From JAOTYV01 sp041557595 (GTDB lineage: Bacteria; Pseudomonadota; Alphaproteobacteria; UBA8366), in NCBI GenBank assembly GCA_041557595.1, contig JBFFGE010000149.1:1-12171 (forward strand): DNA of 12,171 nt, written 5' to 3'. Positions 6,908 through 12,171 of the stretch are shown here, one piece after another. Numbering within the stretch: position 1 is the stretch's first letter; each line of letters starts with the position of its first letter. A model generated the notes under the pieces. The model was not told the DNA's origin. It did not search any database and saw only the letters and a list, made by a program, of their open reading frames with translations. Made by a program: the position numbers and the translations under genes.

Positions 6908-8250
6908 GCACACAGACGCAGACCAATCCGAACGCCGCCGCGGCGGGCCGCTTCATCGCCGCCGCCAAGGGTCACAACTATCCGGCCAGCGTGCTGGACG
7001 CCGCCCGGATGACGCTGGTCGACACGATCGGCGTCGGTATCGGCGCGCATGCGGAGGAAGCCGGCCAGTCGGTGCGCCAGGTCGCGGCCAAATGGGGCAC
7101 CAGCGGCGATGCGCAGGTCCTGCTCGGCGGCAAGGCGGCGCCGGCGGCGGCCGCCCAGGTCAACGCGACCATGGCGCACTGCCTCGACTACGACGACACC
7201 CATGTGGGCGCGGTCGCCCATCTCAGCAGCCCCGCCTGGAACGCCGCATTGGCGGTCGGCATGCATGTGGGGGCGAGCGAGCGGGAAATCCTGTCCGCCT
7301 ATATCGCCGGCTTCGAGACCGGCGCGCGGCTCGGCGGCGCCTTCTTCGGCCAGACGGCGAACGAGCGCGGCTTCCATTCGACCGGCGTGTTCGGCTGTTT
7401 CGCGGCGGCGGCGGCGTCGGCGGTGCTGCTCGGGCTCGACGAGCAGGGCGTGCGCAACGCGCTCGGCGCGGCGGCGACGCAGGTCGGCGGGCTGGTCGGC
7501 TCCTTCGGCACCATGTCCAAGCCGTTCCATTCGGGCAAGGCGGCGATGAACGGCATTCTCGCGGCCGAACTGGCGGCCGAAGGCTTCGTCGCGGCGGAGG
7601 ACCTGATCGAAACCGACGGCGCGCTCGCCAACGCGATCATCCAGGACGGCGCGGTCAAGATCCCCGCCCTCGATTACGGCGAGGACTGGGAAGTGCTGCA
7701 GAACACCTTCAAGCCCTATTCCTCGTGCCTGCTGACCCATCCGGTGATCGACGCGGCGCGCAGCATTTCCGACCGGGTGAAGGGCAAGGAGATCGATTCG
7801 ATCGAGGTCGACGTCAGCTATCTCTGCACCATGCTGGCCGGCAAGCCGAACCCGCAGACCGGGCTCGAGGGCAAGTTCAGCGCCGCGTATTGCGTGGCGC
7901 TCGGCCTCAACGGCTATCCGGTCACCGCGCTCGACTTCTCGGAGGAGCGGGTGCGGGAGCCGGTGCTGCGTGACACATTGAGCCGGGTGACGTTGCTGTC
8001 GTCGCAAGATCGCGATTCGCGGAGCGCGGCGCTGCGGGTCAAGCTCGCCGACGGGTCGGTGGTCGACGCGGAGTGCCCCATGGCGCTCGGCAACCCGACC
8101 AACCCGATGAGCTGGGACGACATGCGGACCAAGTTCGACGGCCTGGTCGAGCCCGTGCTCGGCATGGAGAAAGCCGCCGAGCTGTTCGACGTGCTGCGCA
8201 ATTTCGACGACGGGTCGCTCGACGACTACGTCCGGTTGGTGTCCGCTTAG
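6904..8250 (+). CDS. MmgE/PrpD family protein
   Basis: A 448-residue protein of the family that includes 2-methylcitrate dehydratase (PrpD) and cis-aconitate decarboxylase. The signature H-C-L-D-Y-D-D-T-H is at 92-100, with G-F-H-S-T-G-V-F-G at 156-164 and K-P-F-H-S-G-K-A-A-M-N-G at 206-217. These histidines and aspartates line the active site in known structures. The length is complete for the family. It overlaps the upstream CoA-transferase by ATGA. Members beside CaiB-type CoA-transferases are often of unknown substrate; a branched or unsaturated di- or tricarboxylic acid is a reasonable inference, but PrpD activity itself is unlikely because no methylcitrate synthase or methylisocitrate lyase gene lies here. 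The repeat at 8272-8360 follows it and separates it from the hot-dog gene. Confidence 0.94.
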   Translation: MSTQTQTNPNAAAAGRFIAAAKGHNYPASVLDAARMTLVDTIGVGIGAHAEEAGQSVRQVAAKWGTSGDAQVLLGGKAAPAAAAQVNATMAHCLDYDDTHVGAVAHLSSPAWNAALAVGMHVGASEREILSAYIAGFETGARLGGAFFGQTANERGFHSTGVFGCFAAAAASAVLLGLDEQGVRNALGAAATQVGGLVGSFGTMSKPFHSGKAAMNGILAAELAAEGFVAAEDLIETDGALANAIIQDGAVKIPALDYGEDWEVLQNTFKPYSSCLLTHPVIDAARSISDRVKGKEIDSIEVDVSYLCTMLAGKPNPQTGLEGKFSAAYCVALGLNGYPVTALDFSEERVREPVLRDTLSRVTLLSSQDRDSRSAALRVKLADGSVVDAECPMALGNPTNPMSWDDMRTKFDGLVEPVLGMEKAAELFDVLRNFDDGSLDDYVRLVSA

Positions 8251-8271
8251 GACGCGAGCCACACGAGAATC

Positions 8272-8360
8272 GTCATCCCGGAAGGCGCGATGCGCCTATC
8301 CGGGATCCATGCCGCAGATTTCTGGATTCCGGATCAAGGCGATGCCTTGTCCGGAATGAC
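8272..8360. repeat. Composite palindromic intergenic repeat (BIME-like, two hairpins)
   Basis: Two hairpins of the same design lie side by side. In the first, 8275-8282 pairs with 8299-8306 (ATCCCGGA with TCCGGGAT), and GGCGC 8284-8288 pairs with GCGCC 8292-8296 around a GAT loop. In the second, 8326-8333 pairs with 8350-8357 (ATTCCGGA with TCCGGAAT), and CAAGGC 8335-8340 pairs with GCCTTG 8344-8349, again around GAT. The ends, GTCATCCCGGA and TCCGGAATGAC, are imperfect inverted repeats of each other. From memory, elements of this look are scattered between genes in many alphaproteobacteria. It may attenuate or stabilise the operon transcript. Confidence 0.8.
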
Positions 8361-8398
8361 ATGAATATCTGTCGAGCGACAAAACAAGGACGCTATCG

Positions 8399-9271
8399 AT
8401 GCCTCAAAATGCCCCCTCTACCGGTGAACCCGAATCCACCTACCGGGTCGACCCGTCGATCGAGTTGCGGGTCGAGGCCGGCTACGTCTTTCCGACCGAG
8501 CTCCGGACGATTACCGCGGCGGAGCAGCGCCGGCTGCACGGCCATTGCGGTATCCCGCCGGAGCGCTACGGCGACTGGGTCGATCCGGCGCTGCTGGCGC
8601 GGCGGCCGATCACGTTCAATACCGCCTCGATGCAGCGCTGCCGGCCCGAAGTCGGCAAGGTGCACACCGTCCATCATATCCAGCTGCACGCGCCGCTGCG
8701 GCTCGATGCGCCCTATACCCTGGCCGGCCTCTTTACCGAGATCGCCGATCATCCGCGCGGCTGGGTCGCGCACAGCGAATGGGACTACGCGGATACCGAG
8801 GGGCGATCGGTGATGACCGTGCGGCCCCATGTGATGATGGTCGACCCGACGCGGGTGGAACCGGACGGCGCGAAGCGTGCGCAGCGCCCACCGCCGCCGG
8901 CGCCGTCGAAGGAGGGCTTCGAGCGGCTGACCGAGAAGCAATGCACGCCGGAGGACACGCTCGGCTACTGTCAGGGCAGCGACAATCTGATCCATCTCGA
9001 TATGGAATATGCGAACAATTTCGGTTTTCGCGCGCCGATCATCGCCGGCAACCAGACGGTGAATTTCCTGATGGAGGCGCTGGCGCTCGGCGGTGCCATC
9101 GACGCGCTCGACGTGACGGTCCGCTTCAAGCGCCCGGTGTTCTGGGATGACGCCATCGCGGTCTGGGGCAAGCGCGGCGGTGACGGCAAGCTCGCGGCGG
9201 TCCTGGCGGTCAACGGCGAGGGCAAGCGCGTCGCGGAATGCGCGGTGGCGGCGGTTACGTATCGGGGGTGA
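8399..9271 (+). CDS. Double hot-dog MaoC-like (FAS1-type dehydratase) protein
   Basis: A 290-residue protein with two hot-dog-like halves, split by a proline-rich linker near 162-170 (AQRPPPPAPSK). The N-terminal half (about 28-150) resembles the degenerate MaoC/FAS1 dehydratase region. The C-terminal half (about 172-290) has the hydratase-2 region Y-C-Q-G-S-D-N-L-I-H-L-D at 190-201, then F-R-A-P-I-I-A-G-N-Q at 210-219. In active (R)-hydratases the motif is G-D-x-N-P-L-H with Asp and His catalytic. Here His199 stays, but Ser194 takes the Asp place with Asp195 next to it, and the usual H-G-M after P-I is A-G-N. It may hydrate or dehydrate a CoA thioester from the same pathway, or be a divergent subfamily. 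AAGGA lies upstream at good spacing. It follows the MmgE/PrpD gene by 148 bases, and the repeat sits in between. Confidence 0.85.
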   Translation: MPQNAPSTGEPESTYRVDPSIELRVEAGYVFPTELRTITAAEQRRLHGHCGIPPERYGDWVDPALLARRPITFNTASMQRCRPEVGKVHTVHHIQLHAPLRLDAPYTLAGLFTEIADHPRGWVAHSEWDYADTEGRSVMTVRPHVMMVDPTRVEPDGAKRAQRPPPPAPSKEGFERLTEKQCTPEDTLGYCQGSDNLIHLDMEYANNFGFRAPIIAGNQTVNFLMEALALGGAIDALDVTVRFKRPVFWDDAIAVWGKRGGDGKLAAVLAVNGEGKRVAECAVAAVTYRG

Positions 9272-9662
9272 GGGGCCGACGCGCTATCCCGTGCCCGCCT
9301 GCGCCAGAAACCGGGGACAGTATATAATTAATTGCCCTCCTGCCGCCCTCGCGCTGCCCTTGGATTGTGGCGCGCCGGACGAGACGCATCGGCGGTTCCA
9401 CGCGGCGGATTAATGCGCGCACGGGTGGGTGCGGTGGTCGACGCAAGCGGTGACAAGACCCGGAAATTACGGGTGAGCCGAGGGATTGCCCATTGCCGCC
9501 GAATTCGACCGGTTGCTAACATCCTCAAATGGAAGTTGCACTTGCCGCCGTTGACGCCGCGATTCCGTCCCGCCCAGCCCCGGCGACGCCCCGCTCGGCA
9601 TTCCTCGGCCCGACGTCAAGGCGCCGCCGGAGAGCGCGACGCCGCTGGCGACGGTCGCCGCC
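9272..9662. other. 391-base stretch with no clear gene; boundary between metabolic locus and accessory insert
   Basis: It contains the left copy of the 22-bp repeat at 9308-9329, followed by an AT-rich dozen bases. No intact gene is recognised. The last part (9555-9662) is open in the acyltransferase frame and reads as a proline-rich leader (for example VKAPPESATPLATVAAV) with no ATG. An ATG at 9529 starts a different frame. See the finding on a possible frameshift. Confidence 0.5.
9308..9329 (+). repeat. Left copy of a 22-bp direct repeat (core GGGACAGTATATA)
   Basis: It matches 11130-11151 at 19 of 22 positions, with mismatches at 9312, 9313 and 9327, and has an identical 13-base core. From memory, a similar GGGGACAGTATA motif is frequent next to REP-associated transposase genes in proteobacteria. 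No transposase is present here. Confidence 0.6.
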
Positions 9663-10055
9663 GTGCTCGGCGAGATCGTCTGGCTGATGTCGCAATCGCC
9701 GGGCCACCGCAAAATGTTCATCTCGGACCTCGAATGGTTCGTGATGGCGCCGGTGCTGCTGTCGCAATTTCGAATCTTCCACGCCGAGGGCAAACCGGTC
9801 GGCGCCGCCCTCTGGGGCTACCTCGGCGAGGAGGCGGAGGCGCGCCTGCAGTCGGGCACCGGACGGCTCGCGCCGGCGGACTGGAAGAGCGGCGACCGCT
9901 GCTGGCTGGTCGAAGTGATCGCGCCCTTCGGCAAGTCCGAGGTGTTCCTCGCCGACCTCTGCAAGACCGCGCTCGCGAAGCAAACGTTCAAGTTCCACCA
10001 CACCGCGCCGGACGGCAAGCGCACCGTGCAGACGCTGAAGGGGGCGGGGGTGTGA
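9663..10055 (+). CDS. HlyC-like toxin-activating lysine acyltransferase
   Basis: A 130-residue protein read from a GTG. It aligns throughout with HlyC/RtxC, the cytoplasmic enzymes that move a fatty acyl group from acyl-ACP to lysines of RTX protoxins. Matching blocks are L-G-E-I-V-W-L-M-S-Q-S-P-G-H-R at 2-16 (HlyC L-G-H-V-S-W-L..S-S-P-L-H-R) and D-W-K-S-G-D-R-C-W at 73-81, then I-A-P-F-G at 86-90. His15 matches catalytic His23 of HlyC. At HlyC Asp92 this protein has Glu84. It is shorter than HlyC (170 residues), mostly at the C-terminus. No Shine-Dalgarno precedes the GTG, and the frame is open upstream to 9555, so the real start may be earlier. Its stop overlaps the next start (TGATG). No RTX toxin or type I secretion gene lies in the window, so its target is unknown. 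Confidence 0.85.
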   Translation: MLGEIVWLMSQSPGHRKMFISDLEWFVMAPVLLSQFRIFHAEGKPVGAALWGYLGEEAEARLQSGTGRLAPADWKSGDRCWLVEVIAPFGKSEVFLADLCKTALAKQTFKFHHTAPDGKRTVQTLKGAGV

Positions 10056-10963
10056 TGGCGGATAGTAACGGGCGACGTTCGTCACGCAATTTTGGTATCT
10101 CGAATAGCGAGAACCCTCGCAATTCGGATTGGCGGAAAGGATTAAGGAAATCAACAATCGGAGCAATTATTGGCAAATTGATCGGCGACGGTGGAAATTT
10201 GTTCGGGATGTTAATAGTCGGTTTTGTCGATTTCTTCTGGCATAACAAAAGAGATTTTCAAATACGTGGTAATAATAAAATTAATAAATACTCGGACGAC
10301 CAATTCGTCAAATTAACTTATAAAACGTATTATAAAAAACCAGAAAAGATTGCAAACAAATTCAAAAATATTTCGATAATTCATGTAATTTCGGGAATAG
10401 TAATTTCAGTATTGACCTCTCTCCTGATTAATATCGCGCCCCTTGCCAGTGGTGCGTTTTCGAATTTTGTGGAAGTCGGGAATTTTATTGGTCACAGATT
10501 TTTCAATATAAATGATTGTGGTCAACCTCTTTCGCAAACTGGAAAACAGTATTTTTCATTTGTGCATATTGGCTTGATATTAAGCTTTTCTGTTGGCCTA
10601 TCATCAATTGTCATATTTTATAAATATCGAGATATATTGTTAAGATATTACTTTGCTCGATCTGTCCAAAGCGATATTTTTAAAAGTAAGAACTTTTCAG
10701 TCACAAGATTTTTTATTACGTATTTTTCGATTTCTTTGTTCTGCATCGGGTTATTTATTTTCTTCAATAGCGAGCAATTTGCCGAAAAAATGTGTGTGGA
10801 TCATGGGTTGGGCAAGATGAATTTCAGGGGATCATTTTTTGTCATCACTCTTGCCTATATATCGGGATTTTTATTCAGCGCTTCGGTTTATTCAATTTCT
10901 GTTCCGTTCCTATTTTTTCGAAGATTTACAAAAGGTGGTGAATTGTTACGGCCAATCTCATGA
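10055..10963 (+). CDS. AT-rich multi-pass membrane protein of unknown function
   Basis: A 302-residue protein starting at the ATG that overlaps the acyltransferase stop, with a purine-rich GGGGGCGGGGG just before it. I recognise no family. The N-terminus (1-33) is polar and basic. A glycine-rich hydrophobic stretch lies at about 34-62 (GAIIGKLIGDGGNLFGMLIVGF). Clear membrane helices are likely at about 107-130, 165-188, 215-237 and 260-288, giving four or five passes. The loop at 65-105 is very rich in Lys, Asn and Tyr. By eye the gene is about one third GC, strikingly lower than the flanking genes, and uses many AT-ending codons; this suggests recent transfer. The open frame reaches back to 9332, but that upstream part overlaps the acyltransferase in another frame and is not taken as coding. 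Coupling suggests it works with the acyltransferase, as target, partner or toxin-like effector; this is inference. Confidence 0.75.
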   Translation: MADSNGRRSSRNFGISNSENPRNSDWRKGLRKSTIGAIIGKLIGDGGNLFGMLIVGFVDFFWHNKRDFQIRGNNKINKYSDDQFVKLTYKTYYKKPEKIANKFKNISIIHVISGIVISVLTSLLINIAPLASGAFSNFVEVGNFIGHRFFNINDCGQPLSQTGKQYFSFVHIGLILSFSVGLSSIVIFYKYRDILLRYYFARSVQSDIFKSKNFSVTRFFITYFSISLFCIGLFIFFNSEQFAEKMCVDHGLGKMNFRGSFFVITLAYISGFLFSASVYSISVPFLFFRRFTKGGELLRPIS

Positions 10964-11049
10964 CCGATCGTCTGTTGTGCAGAATTTTTCAATGAAGCTT
11001 GGCAGTTGGTTGATAAGCGATTTGTGTGGCTAATAGGGGAGTGTGATCC

Positions 11050-11172
11050 ATGACTGTCTTCGCTACAGATGCTAACGGACTGAAATCAAATGTCTACATT
11101 GGTCCGCTGGTATTTGGTGAAGCCGGGGAAAACTCGGGACAGTATATAGTTTCACCCGCTCTCCGCGACTGA
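11050..11172 (+). CDS. Possible small protein of 40 residues
   Basis: ATG at 11050 follows AGGGGAG (11035-11041) with 8 bases between. The frame reads MTVFATDANGLKSNVYIGPL and continues to TGA at 11170. It resembles no family I know. The right 22-bp repeat runs through its C-terminal part (SGQYI), so it could be chance or a remnant of a longer gene. The good ribosome-binding site is the main support. Confidence 0.25.
   Translation: MTVFATDANGLKSNVYIGPLVFGEAGENSGQYIVSPALRD
11130..11151 (+). repeat. Right copy of a 22-bp direct repeat (core GGGACAGTATATA)
   Basis: It has the same orientation as the copy at 9308-9329 and matches it at 19 of 22 positions. Together the copies bracket the acyltransferase and the AT-rich membrane gene. 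Sequence turns GC-rich again just to the right. Confidence 0.6.
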
Positions 11173-11240
11173 TTTCGGCCGTCCGGGGCGGGGCGGCGTG
11201 ACGCTGCGGCCGAGCGTGCGTTCCAGACCGTGCGACCGCA

Positions 11241-12171
11241 TCAACCGCGCTTCACCGTGGGCGCGGTGGTCAGGTCGGATTCCGGGGCGAGGTATTTGTC
11301 GGTCGCCATGGTGCGGTGGTCGCGCGGCTTCCAGCGGCCGAGCTCCACCGCGGTGAAGAAATCGTACAGCATCGCGTTGAACAATCCCGGTTCTTCCAGA
11401 TTGATCGTGTGGCCGATGCGCGGCAGCACGCAGAGCCCGGCGCTGGGGATGGTGTTCTTCATGAACACGCCCGGTAGCAGGGTTTGCTCGTCCTCGTCGC
11501 CGGTCAGGATCAGCACCGGGATCGTCATCTTTTTCATCTCCGCCTCGAAGCTGTAGACCGACGGCCGCGCCGCCACCACATGGCGGAGCGTCATGGCGCG
11601 GCCTTTCTTCGAGAGCGCTTCGAATTGGTCGGCGAACTCCCGCCAGCCGCGCGGGTCCTTGAGCGCGAACTGCACCCGGGTCGAACCGATGGCGTATTGC
11701 TTCGACGCTTGGCCGGCCTCGCCCTCGACTTCGAGCGCGTCGGCGAATTGATTGAAATTGTCCTTGTGGATGTCCTCCCAGCCTTCCTGCGCGCCGTAGC
11801 CGCAGCAGACCGGCGTGACCGATTTCGCGCGGTCCGGATGGCGCAGGCCGAAGAACAGCACCGCGAAGGAGCCCATGGAGAAGCCGACCAGATGGGCCTT
11901 TTCGATCTTCAGGTGGTCGAGCAACGCCAGAATGTCCGAGACGGCGATGTCCTGGCTGTAGGCGTCCGGTTCCTCGGGCACGTCGGAGGGCGGGTAGCCG
12001 CGCGCGTTGAAGGTGATGACGCGGAAGCGGTGCGAGAAATACCGCACCTGCGGCTCCCAGCTGCGGTAGTCGCCGGCGAATTCATGCACGAAGACGATCG
12101 GCGCGCCGCTGCCCGTGTCCTCATAGTACAGATTGACGCCGCCGGCGGCGGGGAAGAAACCCGTTCGAACC
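11241..12171 (-). CDS. Alpha/beta hydrolase, 5' end beyond the window
   Basis: The minus-strand frame is open from 12171 to a TGA at 11241-11243, giving 309 visible residues; the true start lies outside. A GTG at 12089 could serve as an internal start, but upstream codons read GGVNLYYEDTGSGAPIVFVH, the normal first strands of this family, so the gene begins further out. The nucleophile elbow is G-F-S-M-G-S (Ser98 of the visible part), the acid is in L-T-G-D-E-D (Asp225 or Asp227), and the base is in R-I-G-H-T (His254). The oxyanion motif is H-E-F-A-G-D where H-G is usual, as in some proteins of this subgroup. An esterase or lactonase-like activity is possible but not shown. It lies tail to tail with the accessory insert and may belong to another operon to the right. 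Confidence 0.9.
   Translation of the reverse strand, partial: VRTGFFPAAGGVNLYYEDTGSGAPIVFVHEFAGDYRSWEPQVRYFSHRFRVITFNARGYPPSDVPEEPDAYSQDIAVSDILALLDHLKIEKAHLVGFSMGSFAVLFFGLRHPDRAKSVTPVCCGYGAQEGWEDIHKDNFNQFADALEVEGEAGQASKQYAIGSTRVQFALKDPRGWREFADQFEALSKKGRAMTLRHVVAARPSVYSFEAEMKKMTIPVLILTGDEDEQTLLPGVFMKNTIPSAGLCVLPRIGHTINLEEPGLFNAMLYDFFTAVELGRWKPRDHRTMATDKYLAPESDLTTAPTVKRG

Noticed and set aside
6853..8262. A 469-codon minus-strand frame
   Set aside because: It lies wholly opposite the MmgE/PrpD gene, is rich in Arg, His and Glu, and has no family features.
9332..10963. One 543-residue protein spanning the insert
   Set aside because: Its first 240 residues are Arg/Pro-rich and overlap the well-conserved acyltransferase in another frame. 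The ATG at 10055 with a purine-rich site gives a sensible membrane protein.
1..12171. CRISPR array, tRNA, rRNA or riboswitch
   Set aside because: No regularly spaced repeats and no cloverleaf or conserved RNA core was seen on either strand by eye.

Overview
The window is high-GC DNA with the codon use, short intergenic gaps and palindromic intergenic repeat typical of an alphaproteobacterium (Rhodospirillales-like or a related marine or soil lineage). The lineage call is an inference from style and gene content. No rRNA or tRNA gene and no CRISPR array was seen.

Layout. (1) Positions 1-595 hold a ribbon-helix-helix antitoxin on the minus strand, followed by a broken ParE-type toxin remnant. 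The toxin keeps its TTG start overlapping the antitoxin stop but dies after 30 codons. (2) Positions 595-9271 are a divergent acyl-CoA catabolism locus. The minus strand carries an acyl-CoA dehydrogenase and a double-length type III (CaiB/BaiF) CoA-transferase. The plus strand carries an alpha/beta hydrolase, a crotonase-fold enzyme, a single-length CaiB/BaiF CoA-transferase, an MmgE/PrpD protein and, after a palindromic repeat, a double hot-dog MaoC-like protein. A TTGTCGACAA palindrome in the divergent gap fits a GntR/FCD-type operator. (3) Positions 9272-11240 look like an accessory insert. A HlyC-like toxin-activating lysine acyltransferase overlaps an AT-rich, four-to-five-helix membrane protein of unknown function. 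Two similar 22-bp repeats sit on either side, and no RTX toxin is visible. (4) From 11241 to the right edge runs a second alpha/beta hydrolase on the minus strand, cut by the window end.

How the genes fit together. The central locus has the parts for activating a carboxylic acid by CoA transfer, oxidising it with an FAD enzyme, hydrating or dehydrating it (crotonase and hot-dog enzymes) and releasing or rearranging it (MmgE/PrpD, hydrolase). The substrate cannot be read from the sequence. Several of these enzymes lack a classical catalytic residue: the dehydrogenase base is Asp instead of Glu, one crotonase Glu is Ser, the MaoC Asp is Ser, and the N-terminal CoA-transferase half has Glu for Asp. 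Together these suggest unusual chemistry or divergent subfamilies. The most novel-looking item is the acyltransferase/membrane-protein pair.
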